This document shows positions 1 through 6,062 of a stretch of 18,599 nt of DNA, piece after piece (position 1 is the stretch's first letter; the number at the start of each line of letters is the position of its first letter). Location of the stretch: NCBI RefSeq assembly GCF_041433555.1, contig NZ_JAPWBR010000028.1, positions 1 to 18,599 of the forward strand, given 5' to 3'. The translations under genes and the position numbers were made by a program. The notes under the pieces are model-generated. The model ran no database searches, was not told the DNA's origin, and worked only from the letters and a program-made list of their open reading frames with translations. Source of the stretch: Granulicatella sp041433555. GTDB taxonomy: Bacteria > Bacillota > Bacilli > Lactobacillales > Aerococcaceae.

Positions 1-62
1 TTATTATCCCAAATAATGTTTTTATCTTTGATTTGTAGCGTAGCTTCTAGTATATTGTTCAT
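1..62 (-). CDS. N-terminus of a probable ISL3-type transposase (partial)
   Basis: Only the first 20 or so codons are in the window; the gene runs off the left edge. The start ATG is at 62-60, preceded on the minus strand by AAAGGATG at a good distance. The peptide begins MNNILEATLQIKDKNIIW. A short N-terminus ending in an I-K-D-x-N-I block is what I recall for ISL3-family transposases. The IS-like end at 130-180 lies just upstream, which supports the call. With so little sequence the family remains a guess; any other short start is possible. Confidence 0.45.
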   Translation of the reverse strand, partial: MNNILEATLQIKDKNIIWDN

Positions 63-180
63 ATGGTCATCATCCTTTTGTATTAGGTTTAGCGATTTTA
101 ATATAACGGATGTTGGCCTTTTTGTATACACTAAAATAGGGTTGTGGAAAATTTCCATCAACCCTAGAAATTATAGAACC
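63..180 (-). mobile_element. Terminal region of an insertion sequence entering from the left
   Basis: Read on the minus strand from 180, the DNA starts GGTTCTATAATTTCTAGGG and then folds into a hairpin (137-164: AGGGTTG, TGGAAA and their complements). It then reaches the partial transposase start at 62. GGTTCT/GGCTCT termini are usual for ISL3 elements, which make 8-bp target duplications. If so, 181-188 (AAATAAAC) would be one copy. The other end is outside the window, so neither the boundary nor the duplication can be confirmed here. Confidence 0.5.
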
Positions 181-194
181 AAATAAACGCATTT

Positions 195-227
195 AAAAAA
201 ACTAGCAGAAAAACTGCTAGTTTTTTT
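195..227 (-). terminator. Bidirectional intrinsic terminator after fic
   Basis: An 8-bp stem, ACTAGCAG (201-208) with CTGCTAGT (214-221), is flanked by A-runs on one side and T-runs on the other. It works as a terminator on either strand. It lies about 40 bp past the fic stop, between fic and the IS end. Confidence 0.85.
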
Positions 228-268
228 GTATCTAATAAAAGTAGTACATATCAAACGAGATGTTAAAT

Positions 269-1315
269 TTAGTTATTTTTTACGTAATAGGTTGTTCTTC
301 CTTTTCCATATCGATTAATATAGCCCTCTTCGACGAGTTTTTTCAGCATATTTTCAACGGTTGCTTTACCTATACTTGGAACTAATTCCATGATATCTGA
401 TTTAGTAAACTTGCCCAATTTTTTATTGACTGCTCTTCTAACCAGTTCAATAGAAGGGAGCTTTTCATCTACATAGTCAACTCTCTCTTCAAAATCAATA
501 TAAGCTGCCAATATTGTTCTAAGAATATATTTTATAAAAGGAGTCACATCTTCTTGACCTTCATACCAATTCAAACCACTTTTTCTTAAAGATGAGTAAT
601 AACCCTCTTTATTTTGCTCAATTTTACTCTCTAAACTAATGTACTTCCCAATCACATACCCTTGTCTATATAAAAGAAGTGTCGTTAACAATCGACTCAT
701 TCGACCATTTCCATCATTAAATGGATGAATACACAGAAAATCATGGATAAATATCGGGATTAACAACAACGAATCTACTTCATGTTTATCCAAAGCTTTA
801 TTAAGCTCTCTACAAATGTCTTCAATTGCTTTAGGTGTCTCATATGGAGGTAACGGCTTAAATATTTCTATAACATTACCATTTTGATCCTTTTCAACGA
901 TAGAATTTTGAGTGTTTTTATATCTTCCTCCAATTCCTTTTTCACTATATTTATACAATTCTCTGTGGAGTTGTAAAATATAATTGCTATTGATAGGAAT
1001 ATATTCATAACTTTCATGTATCGTATTTAAGACGTCCCTATATCCTAAAATTTCTTCCTCGTCTCTGTTTCTCGGTGTTGTTTTATGAGCCATTAACTCC
1101 TTAATTCTCGTTGTTGTCGTGATAATTCCTTCTATTTTATTCGAATCTTCCACGCTTTGACCTTTAGCGATTTCTACCAATTTATCTAAAACGGCAGGTT
1201 TTTGTTCCAAAAACAGCTCTTGTTTACCCTTATGTTCATGAATTTTTGCTAGAAGATTAATCACTTCAACATCCCATTGACTTTGCGATAATTTTTCATA
1301 ATCAAAAACTCTCAT
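269..1315 (-). CDS. Fic/DOC-family protein adenylyltransferase with C-terminal winged helix
   Basis: Predicted cytosolic enzyme that transfers AMP (or another nucleotide) from ATP to a hydroxyl of a target protein. The full catalytic motif HPFNDGNGR is at residues 197-205, with the catalytic His at 197. An inhibitory helix motif of the (S/T)xxxE(G/N) type, SNKIEG, is at 58-63. That makes it a class II Fic protein that self-inhibits with its own N-terminal helix, so no separate antitoxin gene is needed. Residues from about 288 to the end look like a winged helix-turn-helix (KFTKSDIMELV...ATVENMLKKLVEEGYI). The 348-aa length is usual for Fic plus wHTH proteins. The start is supported by GAAGGAGGT at 1330-1322. 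The gene is AT-rich and sits next to an IS end, so it may be acquired. The wHTH suggests DNA binding, perhaps at the TAGGCGA array upstream. The target protein is unknown. Confidence 0.92.
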   Translation of the reverse strand: MRVFDYEKLSQSQWDVEVINLLAKIHEHKGKQELFLEQKPAVLDKLVEIAKGQSVEDSNKIEGIITTTTRIKELMAHKTTPRNRDEEEILGYRDVLNTIHESYEYIPINSNYILQLHRELYKYSEKGIGGRYKNTQNSIVEKDQNGNVIEIFKPLPPYETPKAIEDICRELNKALDKHEVDSLLLIPIFIHDFLCIHPFNDGNGRMSRLLTTLLLYRQGYVIGKYISLESKIEQNKEGYYSSLRKSGLNWYEGQEDVTPFIKYILRTILAAYIDFEERVDYVDEKLPSIELVRRAVNKKLGKFTKSDIMELVPSIGKATVENMLKKLVEEGYINRYGKGRTTYYVKNN

Positions 1316-1456
1316 TCGCCTACCTCCTTCTTTTTTCTCCTAATTATACATTGTTTTTAGGCGATTTAAAAGTAGTTAGGCGATTCTGCCTTACTTCCTT
1401 TTCGCCTAATATTGCCTCATTTTTAGGCGATTTGAAAATAAGTTAGGCGATTCTAT
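1316..1456 (-). promoter_or_regulatory. fic promoter region with six TAGGCGA operator-like sites
   Basis: The 7-mer TAGGCGA, or its complement, occurs at 1316-1322, 1358-1364, 1377-1383, 1402-1408, 1424-1430 and 1444-1450. Two pairs (1358/1377 and 1424/1444) are spaced 19-20 bp apart, about two helical turns. They sit in longer direct repeats at about 1353-1388 and 1419-1455. A minus-strand -10 box TATAAT is at 1348-1343; the site at 1358 falls in its spacer and the site at 1316 touches the ribosome site. This is the arrangement of a repressor-controlled promoter, and autoregulation by the wHTH of Fic is an inference. Confidence 0.65.
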
Positions 1457-1564
1457 CCACCTCCAAGCACCTCTCCCCTCACTCCGCCGCGGGATTCCAA
1501 ATACAATAAGACGTCTGTTCAGTTAACCCTGTTTTCATTGCCATTACACCTCATAAAAAGCACA

Positions 1565-1765
1565 TCTAAAAGCCGATGAAGAAGCCTGCGGATGCTATAC
1601 AAACCGTAACGTGTATAGCATTACATGCGAATTAGTTGGCGTAGGAATTTATTCCTTACGCCAACTTTGAGGCTGTAAAGGTGAGAGACTCTTCGAGGCT
1701 CGCACCGGTGCAACATTACGGTATGTATAGCAACAATCCGCTGGTCTTCAAAGTCGGCTTTTAGA
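1565..1765. repeat. Folded inverted-repeat element upstream of the MATE gene
   Basis: The outer arms are TCTAAAAGCCGA (1565-1576) and TCGGCTTTTAGA (1754-1765). They continue inward with further complementary blocks (TGAAGA/TCTTCA, GCGGAT/ATCCGC, and GCTATACAAACCGTAA with TTACGGTATGTATAGC, one mismatch). Inside are two separate hairpins: AGTTGGCGTA.../...TACGCCAACT at 1634-1666 and GGTGAGAG.../...CTCGCACC at 1680-1706. A further GTGTATAGC at 1611-1619 could pair with the left GCTATAC as an alternative. It has no coding frame. It may be a MITE-like element or a structured RNA. A short hairpin TAGACC-TTC-GGTCTA follows at 1762-1776. From 1457 to 1564 I see nothing recognisable. Confidence 0.6.
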
Positions 1766-1779
1766 CCTTCGGTCTACCC

Positions 1780-1808
1780 TTGACCTATTTTTTTATGAAG
1801 AGTATAAT
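1780..1808 (+). promoter_or_regulatory. Near-consensus SigA promoter of the MATE gene
   Basis: The -35 box TTGACC (1780-1785) and the -10 box TATAAT (1803-1808) are separated by exactly 17 bp. Transcription should start near 1815, directly at the ATG at 1816. The TTG at 1780, which could be read as an upstream start codon, is therefore part of the promoter. Confidence 0.8.
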
Positions 1809-1815
1809 TGCCCTT

Positions 1816-3168
1816 ATGAAAAAAACAGCGATTAACTTAACAGACGGGCCGATTTTGCGGTCTATTATTGCATTTGCAATCCCAATTATAATCTCAAACA
1901 TATTCCAGCAACTATACAACACTGCCGACATCATGATTGTCGGGAGGTTCCTTGGGCAGGATGCGCTGGCAGCGGTTGGAGCCACAGCCGCCATCTTTGA
2001 ACTCATCGTCGGATTCTCGCTTGGAGTCGGAAACGGGATGGGCGTTATTATCGCACGCTATTACGGGGCCAATAACCATCGCCTCTTGAAACGTGCCGTT
2101 GGAGCAACTCTTGTCATCGGAGCCTTTCTTAGTCTCCTTGTGGCCATTATCGGAAGTTTCGGCATGTATCCTCTCCTTCAGTTTCTTGGAACGCCTGAGA
2201 GTATCATCGACCAGTCGTATGAATATATCTCGATTGTCGTAATCGGTATTGCCGTGACCTTTGCATATAACCTCTGTGCGGGTCTGCTTCGTGCAGTCGG
2301 CGACAGTCAGGCGGCACTCTACTTCCTGATTTTCTCAGCGGTAGTAAACGTATTTTTAGATATCTTACTCATTACAACGTTCAACATGGGCGTTGCGGCA
2401 GCGGCGATTGCGACGATTATCGCACAGGGCTTATCGGCCGTCCTCTGCTTTATTTATATTAAAAAACGCGCCAGCTTCTTGATTCCAGCAAAAAGTGATT
2501 TCGTACGCGACGACGAATTATACATGGACTTACTCAGCCAAGGCCTAGCCATGGGACTCATGTCGTCCATCGTATCGATTGGATCCGTGATGCTTCAATC
2601 TTCTATCAACGCACTCGGACCAGTCATCATCAGCGCGCAAACATCAGCACGACGCATCTTCGCGTTCTCGACACTCCCATTCGCGGCGATTGCGGCAGCA
2701 ATGACGACCTTCACTTCGCAAAACTTCGGGGCAAACAAACCGCACCGTATCGCAAAAGGCATTCGTCAAGGAAGTCTCGTAGCGTTCGGCTGGGCGATTT
2801 TGGTATGCATCTTCTTGTTCTTTGCAAGTCCTGCGTTAAATGAACTTATCTCTGGTTCAAGCGACCCTGTACTTCTGGACAATGCGGCGCTTTACAACCG
2901 TATCGGGTCAATGTTCTATATCCCGCTTGCGCTTCTATTGATTTTACGAAATAGTTTGCAAGGGCTAGGGCAAAAGGTAACGCCATTGGTTTCGAGCTTT
3001 ATTGAGTTGGTGGGGAAAGTGCTTTTTGTCATCTTCATCATTCCGCACACTGGCTATCTTGGAGTTATTTTCTCTGAGCCGATTATCTGGTGTTTGATGG
3101 CGATCTATCTTTCATATGCCTTCTTACGTCATCCGCTTATTAAAGAAGTAAGGCATGAAATATTTTAA
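1816..3168 (+). CDS. MATE-family multidrug/Na+ or H+ antiporter
   Basis: An integral membrane exporter of the NorM/DinF/MepA group that expels drugs or metabolites in exchange for cations. The 450-aa product is almost entirely hydrophobic segments (12 expected). It opens with the family's usual N-terminal pattern TDGPILRSIIAFAIPIIISN, then QQLYNTADIMIVGRFLG, and includes GLLRAVGDSQAALYF in the first half and LRNSLQGLGQK in the second, the typical two-fold MATE repeat. I start it at ATG 1816 because a promoter covers the in-frame upstream codons. No Shine-Dalgarno sequence precedes this ATG, so the message may be leaderless. It is a single-gene unit; a folded element begins three bases after the stop. 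The substrate cannot be told from sequence. Confidence 0.93.
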   Translation: MKKTAINLTDGPILRSIIAFAIPIIISNIFQQLYNTADIMIVGRFLGQDALAAVGATAAIFELIVGFSLGVGNGMGVIIARYYGANNHRLLKRAVGATLVIGAFLSLLVAIIGSFGMYPLLQFLGTPESIIDQSYEYISIVVIGIAVTFAYNLCAGLLRAVGDSQAALYFLIFSAVVNVFLDILLITTFNMGVAAAAIATIIAQGLSAVLCFIYIKKRASFLIPAKSDFVRDDELYMDLLSQGLAMGLMSSIVSIGSVMLQSSINALGPVIISAQTSARRIFAFSTLPFAAIAAAMTTFTSQNFGANKPHRIAKGIRQGSLVAFGWAILVCIFLFFASPALNELISGSSDPVLLDNAALYNRIGSMFYIPLALLLILRNSLQGLGQKVTPLVSSFIELVGKVLFVIFIIPHTGYLGVIFSEPIIWCLMAIYLSYAFLRHPLIKEVRHEIF

Positions 3169-3171
3169 TAG

Positions 3172-3358
3172 AAAAGAGACAAAATAAAACCCTCGGTTTC
3201 TTCATAGTGTTGATGGTAAGGACACCGGGCTGAGCTTAAATCTCAGCCCTACCAAGCTTCAAACTGACTCTACGGGTCTTACCCTAGAGTCAGTAATTCA
3301 CATTGGTTGTTCTTCCTTACCATTCACACTATAGAACCGAGGGATTTTTGTCTCTTTT
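3172..3358 (+). repeat. 187-bp folded inverted-repeat element, copy 1
   Basis: Arms of about 45 bp (from AAAAGAGACAAAA at 3172 to GGTAAGG, and CCTTACC to TTTTTGTCTCTTTT ending at 3358) are complementary with few mismatches. Between them are hairpin A (GGGCTGAG 3227-3234 with CTCAGCCC 3242-3249) and hairpin B (CTGACTCTA 3264-3272 with TAGAGTCAG 3285-3293). A second copy lies inverted at 6156-6342. The element starts three bases after the MATE stop and may serve as its transcription terminator. The arm segment GGTTCTATAGTGT recalls ISL3 ends, so a MITE origin is possible. Confidence 0.8.
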
Positions 3359-3499
3359 CAGCGCTTCTTACTCTGAGAGATGACGCAAGAAGAAAGAATA
3401 GCCCTCTCTAACGCTAATTATCGGCACAGAGGGAAACTTCAAGTTAGCCAGTGCTTCAAAAGGATGCTGTCATAGAAGGAATGCTGCTGGACGATTTTT

Positions 3500-3547
3500 A
3501 GGTGTTGTTGGATTTCTTTTTGAAAATCCACAACGCCTCTTTTTTTA
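3500..3547 (+). terminator. Intrinsic terminator upstream of galK
   Basis: The stem AGGTGTTG-TTGGATTT (3500-3515) pairs with AAATCCA-CAACGCCT (3524-3538), with one bulge and one G-T pair, followed by seven T residues. It lies before the galK -10 box, so it ends a transcript coming from the left. The preceding stretch 3360-3499 holds a small CCCTCT/AGAGGG hairpin but no known riboswitch or T-box motif that I can recognise. Confidence 0.75.
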
Positions 3548-3561
3548 CCAAGATTTTGGCG

Positions 3562-3567
3562 TATAAT
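3562..3567 (+). promoter_or_regulatory. galK -10 box
   Basis: TATAAT lies 30 bp before the start codon. The -35 position is only a T-run (about 3539-3544), so the promoter may depend on an activator. The downstream sequence to the ATG closely resembles that of the methyltransferase gene at 4903-4940. Confidence 0.55.
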
Positions 3568-3597
3568 GAAGGTGAATAAACAGAAAGCGGTGATGAG

Positions 3598-4761
3598 ATG
3601 GGACAAATTACAGATCAATTAAGGCAGAAGTTTGTGGAGGTGTACGGCACGGAGCCGGAGGAGAGTTTCTTTGCTCCGGGGCGCGTGAATTTAATCGGGG
3701 AACATACCGACTATAATGGCGGACACGTTTTTCCTTGCGCGATTACGCTGGGGACTTATGCGTGGGTGAAGCCACGTTCGGACAAGAAGCTCCGTCTCTA
3801 TTCGGACAATTTTCCGAAGGATGGTATACGCGAGCTCGATATGATCGACTTGGCTTACAGGGGCAGTGACTCGTGGGCGAACTATGTCAAGGGCGTTTTC
3901 GTGTACTTGGCGGACCTCGGCTTCGCTTTTCCGCACGGCATGGACATCGCATTTTACGGAAACATCCCGAACGGCTCGGGTCTCTCATCGTCAGCCTCAT
4001 TCGAGCTGCTCGTGGGCGTCATCGCTCGCAAAGTATATACTCTAGACATCGACACGCTGGGTCTCGTGAAGGTTGGGAAACGTGTGGAAAATGACTTCAT
4101 TGGTGTGAATTCCGGCATCATGGACCAGTTCGCTGTGGGGATGGGCAAAAAGGACCACGCCATCTTCCTCGACTGTGCAACGCTGGAGTATGAACTCGTT
4201 CCAGTGAAACTCGGCGACTATCGTATCGTGATTATGAACACGAATAAACGCCGCGAACTGGCCGATTCGAAATACAACGAACGCTTTGCCGAAACGCGCA
4301 TTGCTTTGAAGGAACTACAAGAACACGTGGCTATCGAGACCTTGGGGGACCTCACCATCGATCAGTTCGATGAGTTGAAGCATCACCTATCTAGCGAACT
4401 CTTTGTGAAACGTGCTCGTCATGCCGTAAGTGAAAACGAACGGACGGTGCTTGCGACACGTGTCTTAAAAGAAGGCGACCTCGCTCACTTCGGACGTCTG
4501 ATGAACGAGAGCCATCTCTCTACCGAACTCGACTACGAGGTAACCGGTAAGGAACTCGACACGCTGGTGCATACCGCTTGGGAACAAGCTGGCGTTCTTG
4601 GCGCTCGTATGACAGGAGCTGGATTTGGCGGCTGTGCCATCGCTCTGGTGCATAAGGACCATATCGATGCCTTTAAAGCCAACGTTGCCAAAGTTTATAC
4701 TGAAGAGATTGGCTACGCTCCAAGCTTTTACATTGCGGAAATTGCGGACGGGGCGCATTAA
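3598..4761 (+). CDS. galK: Galactokinase
   Basis: Cytosolic GHMP-family kinase that phosphorylates alpha-D-galactose with ATP to galactose 1-phosphate, the entry step of the Leloir pathway. The galactokinase signature GRVNLIGEHTDYNGG is at residues 28-42, with the catalytic Arg at 29. The ATP-binding loop PNGSGLSSSAS is at 124-134, the catalytic Asp is at 176 (MDQF), and GHMP motif 3 ARMTGAGFGGCA is at 336-347. The 387-aa length is that of the family. The ribosome site is the slightly unusual GAAAGCGGTGATGAG just before the ATG. No galE, galT or regulator lies beside it, so here it is a single gene enclosed between two structured elements. It is GC-richer than its right-hand neighbours. Confidence 0.97.
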   Translation: MGQITDQLRQKFVEVYGTEPEESFFAPGRVNLIGEHTDYNGGHVFPCAITLGTYAWVKPRSDKKLRLYSDNFPKDGIRELDMIDLAYRGSDSWANYVKGVFVYLADLGFAFPHGMDIAFYGNIPNGSGLSSSASFELLVGVIARKVYTLDIDTLGLVKVGKRVENDFIGVNSGIMDQFAVGMGKKDHAIFLDCATLEYELVPVKLGDYRIVIMNTNKRRELADSKYNERFAETRIALKELQEHVAIETLGDLTIDQFDELKHHLSSELFVKRARHAVSENERTVLATRVLKEGDLAHFGRLMNESHLSTELDYEVTGKELDTLVHTAWEQAGVLGARMTGAGFGGCAIALVHKDHIDAFKANVAKVYTEEIGYAPSFYIAEIADGAH

Positions 4762-4770
4762 TACAAACAA

Positions 4771-4830
4771 AAAAAAGCATTGGATGTACGAGATCCAATG
4801 CTCTTTCTGTGAAGGTATTTATTATCTACC
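4771..4830 (-). ncRNA. Orphan RNA II-like antisense RNA (par-type antitoxin relative)
   Basis: On the minus strand a promoter TTGATT (4863-4858), 16 bp, TATAGT (4841-4836) would start an RNA near 4829. That RNA carries a small 5' hairpin, then CAGAAAGAGCATTGGAT, a terminator (AGCATTGGAT with ATCCAATGCT, 4777-4803) and eight T residues. Layout and terminator match the RNA II of the Fst-type locus at 5979-6057, but no toxin frame is present here. It could be a remnant, a trans-acting antitoxin, or merely a terminator (it also serves galK from the other side). Confidence 0.45.
4777..4803. terminator. Bidirectional terminator after galK
   Basis: The hairpin AGCATTGGAT / ATCCAATGCT is followed by CTTTC on the plus strand and by a run of T on the minus strand. 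The stem is almost identical to the one at 5986-6015. Confidence 0.8.
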
Positions 4831-4902
4831 CCTTCACTATAGCATACTTCTTTTTATAATCAAGTAAATTAGTGGACACTTCCCTACTTTTCCTAGCAAT
4901 AG

Positions 4903-4940
4903 TATAATGAACCTGAGAAGACGGAAAGCGGTGATGAGAG
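4903..4940 (+). promoter_or_regulatory. -10 box and leader of the methyltransferase gene
   Basis: TATAAT is at 4903-4908 with no clear -35 box. The leader then ends in ACGGAAAGCGGTGATGAGAG, nearly the same as the galK leader, and includes the same split ribosome site GAAAG-C-GGTGAT, which matches the 16S anti-SD with a two-for-one base swap. Confidence 0.55.
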
Positions 4941-5705
4941 ATGAGCAATTATTTAAAATTAAATCAAGAAAGATGGAATCATGTAAACAACGACTATACC
5001 GATCCAGTGACACATGAAGAATTAGAAGAAGCTAAGAAACATCCAATTTCTGTTGCATTAACGGTTGGAAAAAAAGTTCCACAAGAATGGTTTGAAAAAG
5101 CCAGTGGGAAAAAGATATTAGGGTTAGCTTGTGGTGGCGGTCAGCAGGGTCCCGTTTTTGCCGCAAAAGGTTATGATGTCACCATAATGGATTTTTCTAC
5201 CTCACAATTACAAAAAGATGAGATGGTTGCTAAAAGAGAAGGTTTAACAATCAATACCGTTCAAGCCGATATGACAAAACCATTCCCTTTTGAAGATGAA
5301 ACGTTTGATATTATTTTTAATCCCGTTTCGAATGTCTATATAGAAGATTTAGAAAACATGTATAAAGAAGCCGCTCGTGTATTGAAAAAAGGTGGCTTGT
5401 TAATGGTCGGTTTTATGAATCCTTGGATATACATGTATGACGCCGACGTTGTATGGGACCAACCCGACGAGGAATTACTGTTAAAGTTCTCCATCCCTTT
5501 TAATTCAAAAGAGCTTGAAGAACAAGGCAAAATCACCATCAATCCAGAATACGGATATGAATTTAGCCATACCTTAGAAACTCAGATTCGAGGACAATTG
5601 AAAAACGGTCTCGCGATGATTGATTTTTATGAATCGTGCGACAAAAGGCATCGATTATCACAATTTGGCAACGACTATATCGCTACACTCTGCGTCAAAT
5701 TATAA
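4941..5705 (+). CDS. Class I SAM-dependent methyltransferase (Methyltransf_11 type)
   Basis: Cytosolic enzyme predicted to use S-adenosylmethionine. Motif I is ILGLACGGGQQ at residues 59-69, the acidic ribose-binding residue is D84 (TIMDFSTSQL), motif II-like QADM is at 108-111, and RVLKKGGLLMVGF is at 146-158. Its 254-aa length and order of motifs fit the Rossmann-fold small-molecule methyltransferases. The C-terminal 80 residues have no motif I recognise and would determine the substrate. It is a single gene with its own -10 box and a terminator directly behind it. Codon use is AT-richer than galK, so the pair is not likely to be an old operon. Substrate unknown. Confidence 0.85.
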   Translation: MSNYLKLNQERWNHVNNDYTDPVTHEELEEAKKHPISVALTVGKKVPQEWFEKASGKKILGLACGGGQQGPVFAAKGYDVTIMDFSTSQLQKDEMVAKREGLTINTVQADMTKPFPFEDETFDIIFNPVSNVYIEDLENMYKEAARVLKKGGLLMVGFMNPWIYMYDADVVWDQPDEELLLKFSIPFNSKELEEQGKITINPEYGYEFSHTLETQIRGQLKNGLAMIDFYESCDKRHRLSQFGNDYIATLCVKL

Positions 5706-5723
5706 TGTTATAGAACAAATACG

Positions 5724-5760
5724 AAAAGGCTAAGCGACAGTCTCGCTTAGCCTTATTTTT
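5724..5760 (+). terminator. Intrinsic terminator after the methyltransferase gene
   Basis: AAGGCTAAGCG pairs with CGCTTAGCCTT around the loop ACAGTCT, followed by ATTTTTC. The stem is strong. Confidence 0.9.
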
Positions 5761-5785
5761 CTGGTTGAAAATATCAAAAAATCTA

Positions 5786-5814
5786 TTCAACACCTGCTTG
5801 TGAAGTGTTATACT
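5786..5814 (+). promoter_or_regulatory. Promoter of the Fst-type toxin mRNA (RNA I)
   Basis: TTCAAC (5786-5791) and TATACT (5809-5814) are 17 bp apart. The predicted start is near 5820, so the RNA would begin with TAGGCAACTA, which is complementary to TAGTTGCCTTA at 5947-5957 after the toxin stop. This gives the closing 'upstream helix' known from par-type RNA I. Confidence 0.7.
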
Positions 5815-5828
5815 TATGGTAGGCAACT

Positions 5829-5850
5829 AGCCTCGTAAGGAGGTGAGGCT
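5829..5850 (+). promoter_or_regulatory. Stem-loop hiding the toxin ribosome-binding site
   Basis: AGCCTC (5829-5834) pairs with GAGGCT (5845-5850). The loop GTAAGGAGGT contains the strong Shine-Dalgarno sequence of the toxin gene. In pAD1 Fst a 5' stem-loop likewise limits ribosome access so that the antisense RNA can act in time. This supports the toxin call and the GTG start at 5854. Confidence 0.7.
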
Positions 5851-5856
5851 TTAGTG
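5847..5856 (+). repeat. Direct repeat DRa, toxin-side copy
   Basis: GGCTTTAGTG is found exactly at 5847-5856, covering the toxin start codon, and again at 6021-6030 within the antisense RNA region. An RNA II copied from the latter would base-pair with the toxin initiation site. Confidence 0.8.
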
Positions 5857-5949
5857 GAAATGTTCATTATATATTTTCTTGCTCCACTACATGTGGGACT
5901 AATTTTAATATTAGTAGAGTATTTGCTAAACTCTAGCAAGAAAAAATAG
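5854..5949 (+). CDS. Fst-family type I toxin, small membrane peptide
   Basis: A 31-aa peptide read from GTG (a second in-frame start is ATG 5860). It has an uncharged segment FIIYFLAPLHVGLILILVEY and a Lys-rich tail SSKKK. The core A-P-x-x-V-G-L-x-L followed by a Leu shortly before the charged tail matches the pattern of Fst from plasmid pAD1 and its chromosomal relatives. Fst peptides insert in the cell membrane and at high level disturb nucleoid and division. GTG is preferred because the GGAGG at 5839-5843 is 10 bases before it. The whole context is that of a par locus: RNA I promoter, sequestered ribosome site, convergent antisense RNA, shared terminator and repeats DRa and DRb. DRa overlaps the start codon. 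Confidence 0.85.
   Translation: MEMFIIYFLAPLHVGLILILVEYLLNSSKKK
5872..5885 (+). repeat. Direct repeat DRb, toxin-side copy
   Basis: The 14-mer TATTTTCTTGCTCC lies inside the toxin frame and recurs without mismatch at 6046-6059, at the 5' end of the antisense RNA. It corresponds to DRb of par loci. Confidence 0.8.
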
Positions 5950-5978
5950 TTGCCTTAGCACCAGAACGTTAATCTAAC

Positions 5979-6057
5979 GAAAAAAAGAGCATTGGATCAT
6001 CCACATCCAATGCTCTTTCTGGCTTTAGTGATTTGAAATATTCACTATTTTCTTGCT
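5979..6057 (-). ncRNA. RNA II, antisense antitoxin RNA of the Fst-type locus
   Basis: Predicted RNA of about 75-80 nt, starting near 6057. It begins GAGCAAGAAAATAGTG (complement of DRb), forms a hairpin (TAGTGA...TCACTA), then carries the complement of DRa and ends in the terminator hairpin at 5986-6015 plus a run of T. Size and order agree with RNA II of pAD1 par, which pairs with toxin mRNA at the terminator loop and at both repeats and blocks translation. Confidence 0.75.
5986..6015. terminator. Shared bidirectional terminator of toxin mRNA and RNA II
   Basis: GAGCATTGGAT pairs with ATCCAATGCTC (one unpaired loop segment), with seven A residues on the left and TTTC on the right. It ends RNA I from the left and RNA II from the right, so the loops of the two RNAs are complementary, which is the kissing contact of par systems. 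Confidence 0.85.
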
Positions 6058-6062
6058 CCTTT

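Noticed and set aside
1780..1815. N-terminal extension of the MATE protein from a TTG start
   Set aside because: The TTG is the -35 box of a near-consensus promoter whose transcript starts near 1815, and the family N-terminus aligns with ATG 1816.
3368..3471. Minus-strand frame ending ...FPSVPIISVREGYSFFLRHLSE, possible gene remnant
   Set aside because: Only about 33 codons, no start or ribosome site, and not recognisable; it may be chance in a structured intergenic stretch.
3360..3547. Riboswitch or T-box leader for galK
   Set aside because: No T-box sequence (AGGGTGGNACCGCG type) or full TPP, purine or other aptamer core can be seen, and the galK -10 box lies after the terminator, so the hairpins are not in the galK mRNA.
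4625..4867. 80-aa frame overlapping the end of galK
   Set aside because: Mostly out-of-frame galK followed by the RNA II-like terminator region; no ribosome site.
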